Positions 17,082 to 25,787 of a stretch of 64,000 nt of DNA are shown piece by piece. The notes beneath the pieces are model-generated. The model was not told the DNA's origin and did not search any database. It was given only the letters and a program-made list of their open reading frames with translations. A program made the position numbers and the translations under genes. Every line of letters starts with the position of its first letter. The stretch's first letter is position 1. This stretch comes from an uncultured Flavobacteriaceae bacterium (GTDB taxonomy: Bacteria; Bacteroidota; Bacteroidia; Flavobacteriales; Flavobacteriaceae). The DNA is taken from the NCBI GenBank assembly GCA_905381055.1, contig CAJPUR010000013.1, forward strand, positions 62,001 through 126,000, in the 5' to 3' direction.

Positions 17082-18358
17082 AATGATTTTAACCTAATTG
17101 AAACAGCATTTTTGTGAGCTTCAAGTCCCTCAGCTAAAGCCATTTTTTCAATCGTCGGGCCAAGCTTCGACAATCCCTCTGCTGAAATTTTTTGAAAAGT
17201 GACAGCTTTCAAATAACTGTCTAAATTAACTCCACTATATTGTCTTGCATATCCGTTAGTTGGAAGAGTATGATTAGTTCCAGACGCATAATCACCTGCA
17301 CTTTCAGGTGTATAGTTACCAATAAAAACTGAACCAGCATTAATAATTTTATCAATAAATTCATTATTTTTTTCTAAGCACACTATTAAGTGCTCTGGAC
17401 CATAAAAGTTTGTAAAATCTATAAGATCGTTATAATTATCAAAATATATAACTTTAGAGTTATTAAGTGCTGCACTAGCTATGTCTTTTCTTTCTAATGC
17501 ATTTAATTGGTTAATTAATTTTTTGATTGTTTTATCAGCAATTTGAGTATTATTTGTTACTAAAAATACTTGACTGTCGACACCGTGTTCAGCTTGAGAT
17601 AATAAGTCGGAAGCAATGAAATCTGGATTAGCAGATTCATCAGCAACAATCATTAATTCACTTGGTCCTGCTGGTAAGTCAATTGCTACTTTATACTGAG
17701 ACGCTATTTGTTTACCAACAGTAACATATTGATTTCCAGGACCAAATATCTTGTCTACCTTTGGTATTGATTTTGTACCAAACGTCATTGCAGCAATTGC
17801 CTGAATTCCTCCAACTTTATATATTTTATCAACACCACATAAATCTGCAGTATAAAGCATAACATCGGCAAGATCACCATTAGCATCTGGTGGAGAACAC
17901 AATATAACTTGACTACAGTTAGCTACTTTAGCAGGTACAGCTAACATTAGAATAGAAGAAAATAATGGAGCCGACCCTCCAGGGATATAAAGACCAACTC
18001 TTTCAATTGGAAGTTTTTTTTGCCAACATAGTACACCTGGTTGAGTTTCGACTTCAACAGTTTTTGTAATCTGTGCTTTATGAAATAGCTTTATATTTCT
18101 CTTAGCATTTTGAATTGCTAGTTTAAGATCATGTGGGACATTTTCAATTGCTTTTAGAATTTCATCTTTACTTACCTTTAAAGAGTCAAGTTCAACATTA
18201 TCAAATTTTTTTGAATATTTATTTACAGCATTGTCACCATTTTCTTCAACATCAGTGAAAATTGCCTTAGCTAGGGGTTCAATTTTTTCGTATGAAAGCG
18301 AAGCTCTTTTAACTAATGTTGACCAAATGTTTTTACTTGGATTAATTATTTTATTCAT
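17078..18358 (-). CDS. hisD: Histidinol dehydrogenase
   Basis: A zinc enzyme of 426 aa that oxidises histidinol to histidine in two NAD-dependent steps. Key blocks: GLYIPGGSAPLFSSILMLAVPA, VDKIFGPGNQYVTVGK, PAGPSELMIVADE, the catalytic LLSQAEHGVDSQVFLV and the C-terminal PTNGYARQYSGVN. Length fits the family. The ATG overlaps the hisG stop (TAATG). Confidence 0.98.
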   Translation of the reverse strand: MNKIINPSKNIWSTLVKRASLSYEKIEPLAKAIFTDVEENGDNAVNKYSKKFDNVELDSLKVSKDEILKAIENVPHDLKLAIQNAKRNIKLFHKAQITKTVEVETQPGVLCWQKKLPIERVGLYIPGGSAPLFSSILMLAVPAKVANCSQVILCSPPDANGDLADVMLYTADLCGVDKIYKVGGIQAIAAMTFGTKSIPKVDKIFGPGNQYVTVGKQIASQYKVAIDLPAGPSELMIVADESANPDFIASDLLSQAEHGVDSQVFLVTNNTQIADKTIKKLINQLNALERKDIASAALNNSKVIYFDNYNDLIDFTNFYGPEHLIVCLEKNNEFIDKIINAGSVFIGNYTPESAGDYASGTNHTLPTNGYARQYSGVNLDSYLKAVTFQKISAEGLSKLGPTIEKMALAEGLEAHKNAVSIRLKSL

Positions 18359-19209
18359 TATATTACCATTTTTTCAATCGGACAAACTAAAATATCTTCT
18401 GCACCAGCTAATTTAAGTTCATCTATTACCTCCCAAAAAGATTCGTCATCTATCACTGAGTGAAGTGAAGACCATCCCTTTTGATTTAAGGGTAATACAG
18501 TTGGACTCTTCAAAACTGGTAAAATCTTACTAATGCTTGATATCTTGTCATTAGGGGCATTTAATAAAATATACTTTGATTTTCTGGCTTTTAATACACT
18601 TTTAATTCTAAAAATTAATTTATTAATTAAAATCCGCTTATCATTTGATAAGTTAGATGTCTGAACAAGAACTGCCTCCGAATTAATTATAGTAATAACC
18701 TCCTTAAGATTATTTTTAAAAAGCGTACTTCCGCTAGAAACAATATCACATATTGCATCTGATAAACCAATATTTGGAGCGATTTCAACAGATCCATTTA
18801 TAACATGTAATTCAGCAGAAATCATATTTTTCTTTAGAAATTTATTAATGGTGTTTGGATATGATGTGGCAATTTTTTTACCATTTAGGTCTTTAATGTT
18901 ATTATATTTAAAACCTTTAGGTACTGCGATTGAAACTCTACATTTAGAAAAACCTAATTTCTCAATTACATTAAAATCGCTACCCTTTTCGTAGATTAAG
19001 TTTTCACCAATTATAGCCAAATCAATCACTCCATCTCTCAAGTATTGAGGAATATCACCATTTCTAAGAAAAAAAATATCCAATGGAAAATTAGAAGCCG
19101 ATACTTTCAATTGGTCATTAAAATTATCAATACTAATTCCACACTTTTTTAGCAAATTAATAGACTCTTTATTAAGTCTTCCAGATTTTTGAATTCCTAT
19201 TTTTATCAT
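18358..19209 (-). CDS. hisG: ATP phosphoribosyltransferase, long form
   Basis: The first committed step: ATP plus PRPP to phosphoribosyl-ATP. At 283 aa it is the long (HisG_L) type with a C-terminal ACT-like regulatory domain (about 210-283, KSPTVLPLNQKGWSSLHSVIDDESFW...AEDILVCPIEKM), so it should be directly feedback-inhibited by histidine and not need HisZ. The catalytic part has KSGRLNKES, DLAIIGENLIYEKG, KIATSYPN, and the PRPP loop in DAICDIVSSGSTL. It is the first structural gene of the operon, right behind the candidate attenuator. Confidence 0.97.
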   Translation of the reverse strand: MIKIGIQKSGRLNKESINLLKKCGISIDNFNDQLKVSASNFPLDIFFLRNGDIPQYLRDGVIDLAIIGENLIYEKGSDFNVIEKLGFSKCRVSIAVPKGFKYNNIKDLNGKKIATSYPNTINKFLKKNMISAELHVINGSVEIAPNIGLSDAICDIVSSGSTLFKNNLKEVITIINSEAVLVQTSNLSNDKRILINKLIFRIKSVLKARKSKYILLNAPNDKISSISKILPVLKSPTVLPLNQKGWSSLHSVIDDESFWEVIDELKLAGAEDILVCPIEKMVI

Positions 19210-19224
19210 AATATTTAAAATAAA

Positions 19225-19252
19225 AAAACCCGTTTGTAAACAAACGGGTTTT
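19225..19252 (-). terminator. Rho-independent terminator in the his leader (attenuator)
   Basis: Read on the minus strand: AAAACCCGTTTG, loop TTTA, CAAACGGGTTTT, a perfect 12-bp stem, with the U-run reaching 7 T (19228-19222). It lies 16 bp before the hisG ATG and after the leader peptide, so it would stop transcription before the operon unless disrupted. It cannot serve the upstream SPFH gene alone, because the his promoter and leader peptide lie between. Confidence 0.85.
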
Positions 19253-19291
19253 GGTATGAGTTTATATAATATCCAACTATGCCTCGTTTGT
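19240..19291 (-). promoter_or_regulatory. Candidate antiterminator of the his attenuator
   Basis: The last codons of the leader peptide contain ACAAACG (19291-19285), an exact complement of CGTTTGT (19246-19240), the 5' arm plus first loop base of the terminator. With one bulged A, two further G-C pairs can form. Pairing would free the terminator 3' arm. A ribosome finishing the leader peptide would cover 19291-19285 and let the terminator form; one stalled at the His codons would not. No competing regulatory RNA family is recognised. Confidence 0.7.
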
Positions 19292-19333
19292 ACAAGAGAT
19301 AAAATAATGGATATGTAATTTTTTTAAAAACAT
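19277..19333 (-). CDS. hisL: Histidine operon leader peptide (18 aa)
   Basis: The minus-strand ORF MFLKKLHIHYFISCTNEA with TAG stop lies between the his promoter and the leader terminator. It contains two His codons (19315-19313 and 19309-19307) in the run His-Ile-His-Tyr. Its final codons overlap the antiterminator arm, the geometry of classical translation-coupled attenuation. Two His codons are few compared with the enterobacterial leader with seven, so the call rests on the layout as much as on composition. Confidence 0.7.
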   Translation of the reverse strand: MFLKKLHIHYFISCTNEA

Positions 19334-19338
19334 TTTCA

Positions 19339-19371
19339 CAAAGATATTTATTAATTTTTGAATAATCCAAA
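19339..19371 (-). promoter_or_regulatory. his operon promoter (TTTG-N21-TATCTTTG)
   Basis: The minus strand has TTTG (19371-19368), 21 bp, then TATCTTTG (19346-19339), which fits the Bacteroidota consensus -33 TTTG / -7 TAnnTTTG with allowed spacing. Only five bases separate the -7 box from the leader-peptide ATG, so the transcript would begin at or within a few bases of that codon. Confidence 0.65.
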
Positions 19372-19389
19372 AATTTGTAACAAATAATT

Positions 19390-20208
19390 TTACTGATTAC
19401 CTAAAATTAAAGGCATGCCTGATTCACCTCCACCAATAATAATAACCTTTGAGTTAGGTGATTCAGAGATTTGTCTTGTTGCATCAATACCCTTTTCTTG
19501 AAGAATCTTGGCTGTTAACGAGGCACTTAAAATTCTATTTGCTTTTGCTTTACCTTCAGCATCTATCCTTTGTCTTTCAGCTTCTTGTCTGGCTCTTTCT
19601 AGCCTAAATTCATATTCTAAAGCCTCTTGTTCTTGAGTCAATTTTCTTCCAATTGCCTCTCTGATTGTTACAGGCAAAGTAACATCTCTGACTAAAACTG
19701 CATTTAATTGAACATATTGTTCTTCAACTACCTTCTTAGTTTCAATAAAAATCTCATTTTGTATAGCATCTCTCTTGGTTGAATATAATTGCTCAGGAGT
19801 ATATCTTCCAACTACACTTCTAGCTACAGCCCTAATTTGTGGGATGATAATAACGTTTAAGTAATTCTCACCCTTAGTTTTATGAAGTTTACCAAGGTCT
19901 TCAATTTTTGGCTGATAAAGCACAGAAATATCTAGACTGATTTCAAGTCCGTTTGAAGAAAGGACCTGCATTTTACTCTCAAATACTTCTTGCTGCTTTA
20001 CATTATAAATATACACCTGATTCCAAGGGGCAATAATATGAAACCCTTCTCCTAATGGAGGCTCATCAGTAACTACTCCTCCACCAAATGTTTTAAATAA
20101 TACTCCTGCTTCACCATATCCTATATTAATTGAAGCTTTTGAGATAAAAACAATAAGCACAAAAGCAAGTGCTATAACCGGTAATCCTATCTTAGGTAAA
20201 TTTTGCAT
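19390..20208 (-). CDS. Prohibitin-like SPFH/band 7 membrane protein
   Basis: A 272-aa protein with an N-terminal TM anchor (IGLPVIALAFVLIVFISKA, about 7-25), an SPFH domain (about 30-190: GEAGVLFKTFGGGV, EGFHIIAPWNQVYIYNVKQQ, VARSVVGRYTPEQLYSTKRD) and an alanine/glutamate-rich coiled coil (YEFRLERARQEAERQRIDAEGKAKANRIL), ending near ILGNQ. These features match prohibitins, ring-forming scaffolds that often associate with membrane proteases. Downstream of fabG on the same strand; 19 bp separate them. Confidence 0.9.
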   Translation of the reverse strand: MQNLPKIGLPVIALAFVLIVFISKASINIGYGEAGVLFKTFGGGVVTDEPPLGEGFHIIAPWNQVYIYNVKQQEVFESKMQVLSSNGLEISLDISVLYQPKIEDLGKLHKTKGENYLNVIIIPQIRAVARSVVGRYTPEQLYSTKRDAIQNEIFIETKKVVEEQYVQLNAVLVRDVTLPVTIREAIGRKLTQEQEALEYEFRLERARQEAERQRIDAEGKAKANRILSASLTAKILQEKGIDATRQISESPNSKVIIIGGGESGMPLILGNQ

Positions 20209-20228
20209 TATATTTTTTTTTAAATTAA

Positions 20229-20975
20229 TTAAGTTAACATTCCACCATCTACTTGGAGAACCTGACCCGTTATATAATCAGACAAATCTGAAGCTAAAAA
20301 AACACAAGCATTAGCTACATCGGATACAGTACCTCCTCTTTTCAAAGGTATTGAATTTCTCCATTCCTTTAAAACATTTTCATCAAGATTTGATGTCATT
20401 TCCGTTTCAATGAATCCTGGAGCAACAACATTACTTCTAATATTTCTTGATCCAAGCTCTAGTGCCAGAGACTTAGAAAAACCAATAACACCTGCTTTAG
20501 AAGCAGCATAATTAGTCTGTCCTGCATTACCTTTTAGTCCAACTATAGAACTAATATGAATAATTGATCCATTCCTTTTTTTTAAAAAATGACGTTGTAC
20601 TCCTTTAGACATATTAAAAACTGATTTTAAATTAACTTTAATTACATTATCAAAATCTTTTTCGTCCATTCGCATAAGAAGATTATCTTTTGTAATACCT
20701 GCATTATTAATAAGAACATCAAAATCTCCAAAATCATTAATTATTTCAGAAATTAATTTTTCAGATTGTTTAAAATCTGAAGCGTCACTTTTATATTTTT
20801 TGACCTTTACATTATAATTATTTAACTCTAACTCCAATGAAATAGCTTCATTTTCAGATGACTTATAAGTGAAAGCAATATTAGATCCATTTTTTGCAAG
20901 AATTAAGGCAATCCCTCTTCCAATTCCTCTTGAAGCCCCAGTTATTATTGTTGTTTTGTTTTTTAAAAGGTCCAT
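20229..20975 (-). CDS. fabG: 3-oxoacyl-ACP reductase (SDR family)
   Basis: A classical short-chain dehydrogenase of 248 aa: TGASRGIG (12-19) for NADP binding, NNAG (90-93), and the Ser143/Tyr156/Lys160 triad in ISSIVG and YAASK. The C-terminal ITGQVLQVDGGML is typical of FabG. It reduces 3-oxoacyl-ACP in fatty acid elongation. It follows sucD by 7 bp within the efp-sucD-fabG-SPFH run. A related SDR acting on another keto-lipid cannot be excluded by sequence alone. Confidence 0.9.
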   Translation of the reverse strand: MDLLKNKTTIITGASRGIGRGIALILAKNGSNIAFTYKSSENEAISLELELNNYNVKVKKYKSDASDFKQSEKLISEIINDFGDFDVLINNAGITKDNLLMRMDEKDFDNVIKVNLKSVFNMSKGVQRHFLKKRNGSIIHISSIVGLKGNAGQTNYAASKAGVIGFSKSLALELGSRNIRSNVVAPGFIETEMTSNLDENVLKEWRNSIPLKRGGTVSDVANACVFLASDLSDYITGQVLQVDGGMLT

Positions 20976-20982
20976 AAGTATA

Positions 20983-21855
20983 TTATTTAAGAATTTCTGC
21001 TACTTTTTTGCCAATATCAGCAGGAGAGTCAACAACATAAATTCCACATTCCCTCATAATACTCTTTTTTGCTTGAGCTGTATCTTCAGATCCACCAACA
21101 ATAGCACCAGCATGACCCATAGTTCTTCCCTTGGGAGCAGTTTCACCAGCAATAAATCCAATTACAGGTTTTTTGTTACCATTTTTTTTAATCCATTTTG
21201 CAGCATCAGCTTCAAGTTGACCTCCAATTTCACCAATCATAACAATACACTTAGTATCTTTGTCATTCATAAATAACTCAACTGCATCTTTCGTAGTTGT
21301 ACCAATTATGGGGTCTCCACCAATACCGATAGCTGTTGAAATTCCATATCCTTCCTTAACAACCTGATCTGCAGCCTCATAAGTCAATGTTCCTGATTTA
21401 GAAATAACACCAACATTACCTTTAGAAAAAACAAATCCAGGCATGATTCCAACTTTTGCTTCACCTGGAGTAATTACTCCTGGACAATTTGGTCCAATAA
21501 GAGTACATTGAAAGCTTTTAATGTAATCAAAAACCTTTACCATATCATTTACAGGAATACCCTCGGTAATCGCAATTATTACCCTAATTCCTGATGCTGC
21601 TGCCTCCATTATAGCATCAGCTGCAAAAACAGGAGGGACAAAAATAATTGATGTATCTGCTCCAGCTTTAATAACGGCTTCATTGACAGAATTAAATACT
21701 GGCTTACCTATATGAGTTTGACCTCCTTTTCCAGGAGTAACTCCTCCAACAATATTAGTACCATACTCAATCATTTGCGTGGCATGAAAAGTTCCTTCAC
21801 TTCCAGTAAATCCCTGAACTATAATCTTTGAATCTTTATTTACTAGTACACTCAT
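20983..21855 (-). CDS. sucD: Succinyl-CoA synthetase alpha subunit
   Basis: A TCA-cycle enzyme of 290 aa; the partner SucC is not in this window. CoA-binding Rossmann loop [13 protein letters not shown] (13-25), [19 protein letters not shown], and the phosphohistidine motif [13 protein letters not shown] (His248). The separation from sucC is usual in Flavobacteriia. It follows efp by 26 bp. Confidence 0.97.
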   Translation of the reverse strand: MSVLVNKDSKIIVQGFTGSEGTFHATQMIEYGTNIVGGVTPGKGGQTHIGKPVFNSVNEAVIKAGADTSIIFVPPVFAADAIMEAAASGIRVIIAITEGIPVNDMVKVFDYIKSFQCTLIGPNCPGVITPGEAKVGIMPGFVFSKGNVGVISKSGTLTYEAADQVVKEGYGISTAIGIGGDPIIGTTTKDAVELFMNDKDTKCIVMIGEIGGQLEADAAKWIKKNGNKKPVIGFIAGETAPKGRTMGHAGAIVGGSEDTAQAKKSIMRECGIYVVDSPADIGKKVAEILK

Positions 21856-21881
21856 TTAATAACTTTTATATAAAATTAAAA

Positions 21882-22448
21882 CTATTCTTTAACTCTTTCT
21901 AAATAGATACATTTTTCAGTATCAATTTTAATTAAATCACCTTCATTGATAAATAAGGGTACTTTAACTTCAGCTCCTGTTTCTATTTTAGCAGGTTTAG
22001 TAGCATTAGTTGCAGTGTTACCTTTAACACCAGGTTCTGTATGAGTGACTCTCAAAAAAACACTTGAAGGCATTTCCAATGATAAAGGTAAACCATCCTC
22101 TGTATTAATTAATATGTTTACTATTTCACCTTCTTTTAATAGTTCAGGATAATCAATTAATTTATTATCAAAAGATATTTGGTTAAAATCTTTAGAATTC
22201 ATAAAATGAAAATTTGAATTTTCTCTGTAAAGAAACTGAAATTTATTTGTTTCAACTCTTACCTCATCAATTTTATGACCTGCAGAAAATGTATTATCTA
22301 TAACTTTTCCAGAAGAAATACTTTTTAATTTAGTTCTAACAAAGGCAGGTCCCTTTCCTGGTTTAACATGAAGAAATTCTATTATCTTATAAATATCATT
22401 ATTATATTTTATACATAACCCTTTCCGAATATCAGATGTTGAAGCCAT
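21882..22448 (-). CDS. efp: Translation elongation factor P
   Basis: EF-P relieves ribosome stalling at polyproline. The 188-aa, three-domain protein has the tip loop HVKPGKGPAF with Lys32 in the position that other bacteria modify, and the C-terminal GNTATNATKPAKIETGAEVKVPLFINEGDLIKIDT signature. I see no epmA/epmB-type modification gene nearby. It starts 3 bp after lpxA. Confidence 0.97.
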   Translation of the reverse strand: MASTSDIRKGLCIKYNNDIYKIIEFLHVKPGKGPAFVRTKLKSISSGKVIDNTFSAGHKIDEVRVETNKFQFLYRENSNFHFMNSKDFNQISFDNKLIDYPELLKEGEIVNILINTEDGLPLSLEMPSSVFLRVTHTEPGVKGNTATNATKPAKIETGAEVKVPLFINEGDLIKIDTEKCIYLERVKE

Positions 22449-22451
22449 AAA

Positions 22452-23237
22452 TTATAATTTATTAAAATAACCTTTCATAATACCTCTCTGTGAATCTTTA
22501 ATAAATTGCAGTATTTCATCTCTTTCAGGTGTAGCTACCATTTCAGCTTCTAAAATTTCTATTGCCTGAGTATTATTATAATTTTTTTGATATAACAACC
22601 TATATATATCTTGAATTTCTTTTATTTTTTTTGATGAAAAACCTCTTCTTCTTAGACCTACAGAATTAATGCCCACATATGATAATGGTTCTCTAGCAGC
22701 TTTTACATATGGAGGGACATCTTTTCTAACTAGAGATCCACCTGAAATAAATGCATGATCACCGATAGTACAAAATTGATGAACAGCAACCATTCCTGCC
22801 AAAATAACATAATCACCAACAGTTACATGACCTGCTAGTGTAGAATTATTTGAAAAAATAGAAAAATTACCTACTTCACAATCATGAGCTATATGGCAGT
22901 AAGCCATAATTAAACAATTAGAGCCAATCTTTGTATAAATTCTCTCCTTAGTACCTCTATTTATAGTAACACATTCTCTTATAGTAGTATTATCTCCAAT
23001 TTCAACAAATGATTCTTCACCTTCAAATTTTAAATCTTGAGGAATAGCTGAAATTACTGAACCAGGAAAGATACTACAGTTTTTTCCAATCCTAGCTCCC
23101 TCCATTATAGTTACATTTGAACCTATCCAGGATCCTTCACCTATAAAAACATTATTACTAATTGTCGTGTATGGTTCAACAACAACATTTTTTGCAATTT
23201 TTGCACCGGGATGGACATAAGCTAGGGGTTGATTCAT
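22452..23237 (-). CDS. lpxA: UDP-N-acetylglucosamine acyltransferase
   Basis: The first step of lipid A synthesis, acylating UDP-GlcNAc at O-3. The 261-aa protein is a left-handed beta helix of hexapeptide repeats (NVFIGEGSWIGSNVTIMEGARIGKNCSIFPGSVIS...), with the catalytic-His region MAYCHIAHDCEVG and ILAGMVAVHQFCTIGDHAFISGG. The helical C-terminus begins RRRGFSSKKIKEIQ. It overlaps the lpxC-fabZ stop by 4 bp. Confidence 0.97.
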   Translation of the reverse strand: MNQPLAYVHPGAKIAKNVVVEPYTTISNNVFIGEGSWIGSNVTIMEGARIGKNCSIFPGSVISAIPQDLKFEGEESFVEIGDNTTIRECVTINRGTKERIYTKIGSNCLIMAYCHIAHDCEVGNFSIFSNNSTLAGHVTVGDYVILAGMVAVHQFCTIGDHAFISGGSLVRKDVPPYVKAAREPLSYVGINSVGLRRRGFSSKKIKEIQDIYRLLYQKNYNNTQAIEILEAEMVATPERDEILQFIKDSQRGIMKGYFNKL

Positions 23238-24646
23238 TTTTTATTTCTTTTTACAATCTGGGCCATAAACTCACCAATTGTTGTTAACTTTTCATTTACA
23301 AAAGCAGAACCTTTCATCTCACAAATCCCTCTTCTTATGGGACTTAATAATTCTAATTTAAAAACAAGAGTATCACCAGGATTAACAGGGCTTTTAAATT
23401 TAACATTATCAATCTTCATAAACAAAGTAAGATAATTTTCAGGATCAGGAACGGTATTTAATAGTAGAACACCGCCTGCTTGAGCCATGGCTTCAACTTG
23501 AAGAACACCAGGCATAACTGGATTTCCAGGAAAATGCCCAACAAAAAATGGTTCATTCATAGTTACATTTTTTGAAGCTAGAACATGAGTTTTAGATAAT
23601 TCATATATTTTATCAACTAAAAGCATTGGTGGTCTATGGGGAAGAATATTCATTATCTCATTAACCCCCATGAAAGGTTTTAATTTTAAATCAATTTTAG
23701 GAATATCTAATCTTTTTTCATCTTTTATAATTCTAGAGAGTTTTTTTGCAAACTCTGAATTAATTCTGTGTCCAGGCTTGTGAGCAATAATTTTACCTCT
23801 TATTCTATGACGCACTAGGGCTAAATCTCCGATTACATCTAAAAGTTTATGCCTTGCAGCTTCATTAGGATGATGAAGCGTTAAATTATCTAAAATCCCA
23901 TCTGGAGTTACTGAAATTTTATCTTTTTTAAATGCTTTTTTAAGACGCTTCATTGTTGTTTCAGACAATGGCTTGTCAACATATACAATTGCATTGTTTA
24001 AGTCACCACCTTTAATCAAACCATTTTCAAGTAAATTTTCTAGTTCATGTAAAAAACTAAATGTTCTAGAAGAGGATATCTCATCAACATATTTAGAAAT
24101 TGAATTTAAATTTGCATTTTGAGTTCCAAGAATTTTAGTCTCAAAATCAACCATAGTTGTAATTTGATATTCATCAGCAGGAATTAAAGTTATTTCACTT
24201 CCGGTATTTTTATCTTTATAATTAATTATATCTTTAACAATATACTCTTCCACAATTGCATTTTGCTCTTTTATACCAGCTTTGAGAAGGGCTTTAACAA
24301 AAAAATGTGAGGATCCATCCATTATTGGTGGTTCAGAAGCATTAAGTTCAATTATACAATTATCTATCTGTAATCCAACTAATGCAGACAAAACATGTTC
24401 GGAAGTTTGAATTTTTACTCCATTTTTTTCTAGATTAGTTCCTCTTTGAGTATCTGAAATCCACTTAATATCTGCCTCAACCATTGGCGAACCAATAATA
24501 TCTACTCTTTTGAAAACAAATCCTGTGTAAGTTTTAGCAGGAAGAAATTTAACCGAAACCTCAGCGCCAGTATGGAGGCCAACACCTTTTAAAGATACTG
24601 GTTTTGATATTGTTCTTTGAAAAATAGATTTTTCTTTAACCATCAC
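23234..24646 (-). CDS. lpxC/fabZ: LpxC-FabZ fusion: UDP-3-O-acyl-GlcNAc deacetylase / 3-hydroxyacyl-ACP dehydratase
   Basis: A 470-aa bifunctional protein characteristic of Bacteroidota. Residues about 8-310 are the zinc deacetylase LpxC: SEHVLSALVG (zinc His84), HPNEAARHKLLDVIGD (zinc His266 and Asp270) and KPGHRINSEFA (catalytic His293). Residues about 322-470 are the hotdog dehydratase FabZ: ILPHRPPMLLVDKI and GHFPGNPVMPGVLQVEAMAQ (His371, Glu385). The fusion joins the committed lipid A step to the enzyme that competes for the same 3-hydroxyacyl-ACP pool. The start overlaps the lpxD stop (ATGA). Confidence 0.97.
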   Translation of the reverse strand: MMVKEKSIFQRTISKPVSLKGVGLHTGAEVSVKFLPAKTYTGFVFKRVDIIGSPMVEADIKWISDTQRGTNLEKNGVKIQTSEHVLSALVGLQIDNCIIELNASEPPIMDGSSHFFVKALLKAGIKEQNAIVEEYIVKDIINYKDKNTGSEITLIPADEYQITTMVDFETKILGTQNANLNSISKYVDEISSSRTFSFLHELENLLENGLIKGGDLNNAIVYVDKPLSETTMKRLKKAFKKDKISVTPDGILDNLTLHHPNEAARHKLLDVIGDLALVRHRIRGKIIAHKPGHRINSEFAKKLSRIIKDEKRLDIPKIDLKLKPFMGVNEIMNILPHRPPMLLVDKIYELSKTHVLASKNVTMNEPFFVGHFPGNPVMPGVLQVEAMAQAGGVLLLNTVPDPENYLTLFMKIDNVKFKSPVNPGDTLVFKLELLSPIRRGICEMKGSAFVNEKLTTIGEFMAQIVKRNKK

Positions 24647-25656
24647 TGTTTTTCTAAATTTTCTAACCTTTTTACAATATCAGGAAATTTTCTAAAATAA
24701 ATATATGATTTACTGTAGTCTTTATATTTCATTGCAGGTGTTCCTTGTATTGAAATATTATTTTTAATGTTACTTGTGACACCAGTTTGTCCCTGGATTC
24801 TTACATTATCACCAATACTAATGTGGCCAGCTACCCCAACCTGTCCACCAATCATGCAATTTTTTCCAATTTTCGCAGATCCAGCAATACCAGTTTGAGC
24901 AGCTATAGCAGTGTTATTACCAACAATTACGTTGTGTGCAATTTGAACTAAATTATCAATCTTTACTCCATTTTCAATAATAGTTGATCCCAAAGTTGCT
25001 TTATCGATTGTAGTGTTTGATCCAACATCTACAAAATCTTTAAGAACTACATTTCCAGTTTGTGGTACTTTTTTAAATGAGCCATCTTTCTGAGGAATAA
25101 ATCCAAACCCATCAGATCCTATAACTGCTCCTGGATGTAATACACAAAATTTACCAATTACTGAGTTATGCAAAATCTTTACTCCCTCTTTAATAATTGT
25201 ATTTGATCCTATGTTAACATTATCAGATATAAAAGATTGAGGATGAATTTGAACATTGTCTCCAATAACGCAGTTCTTTCCTACTATCGAAAAAGAACCA
25301 ACATAACATTTTTTTCCTAGCTTGGATGTTTGATGTATTTCAGATAAAGAACTTATTCCAACAGGAATTTCAATCCTTTCTTCATAATAATCTAGTAATT
25401 GTGAAAATGAATTATATGCATCTTTAACTCTAATTAAAGTTGTAGTTATGTTTTGCTCAGGAACAAATGTTTCATTTACAATTGTTATGGACGCATTTGT
25501 CGAATAAATAAAAGGAATATATTTTGGATTAGCAAGAAAAGTCAAACTACCTTTTTTACCATTTTCAATTTTTGAAAGTTTACTGACTTTAACTGAAGGA
25601 TCACCATCTACTTCCCCTCCAATAATGTCTGCAATTTGTAAAGCTGTAAAAATCAT
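24643..25656 (-). CDS. lpxD: UDP-3-O-acylglucosamine N-acyltransferase
   Basis: The third lipid A step. The N-terminal uridine-binding domain starts MIFTALQIADIIGGEVDGD; it is followed by hexapeptide repeats (SIVGKNCVIGDNVQIHPQSFI...), with catalytic-His region DNLVQIAHNVIVGNNTAIAAQTG, and a C-terminal helix. I chose the ATG at 25656; an upstream ATG at 25683 would add nine residues that homologues lack and would run across the candidate -7 box. First gene of the lpxD-lpxC/fabZ-lpxA-efp-sucD-fabG-SPFH run. Confidence 0.96.
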   Translation of the reverse strand: MIFTALQIADIIGGEVDGDPSVKVSKLSKIENGKKGSLTFLANPKYIPFIYSTNASITIVNETFVPEQNITTTLIRVKDAYNSFSQLLDYYEERIEIPVGISSLSEIHQTSKLGKKCYVGSFSIVGKNCVIGDNVQIHPQSFISDNVNIGSNTIIKEGVKILHNSVIGKFCVLHPGAVIGSDGFGFIPQKDGSFKKVPQTGNVVLKDFVDVGSNTTIDKATLGSTIIENGVKIDNLVQIAHNVIVGNNTAIAAQTGIAGSAKIGKNCMIGGQVGVAGHISIGDNVRIQGQTGVTSNIKNNISIQGTPAMKYKDYSKSYIYFRKFPDIVKRLENLEKQ

Positions 25657-25661
25657 TTCTG

Positions 25662-25669
25662 CAAAAATA
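25662..25669 (-). promoter_or_regulatory. Candidate -7 box (TATTTTTG) for lpxD
   Basis: An exact TAnnTTTG match that ends five bases before the chosen lpxD ATG. No TTG at 17-23 bp upstream is evident, so support is weaker than for the his promoter. If used, the transcript would be nearly leaderless. Confidence 0.4.
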
Positions 25670-25787
25670 GAAAAATTATACAAGTTGACATAAGTAAACT
25701 TAGTTATTAGAATATAATTTAGATTATCATTTAAAAAAATATTATTAATGATTAAATTAGAATTTCATTTATTTTGATTTATGTAAG

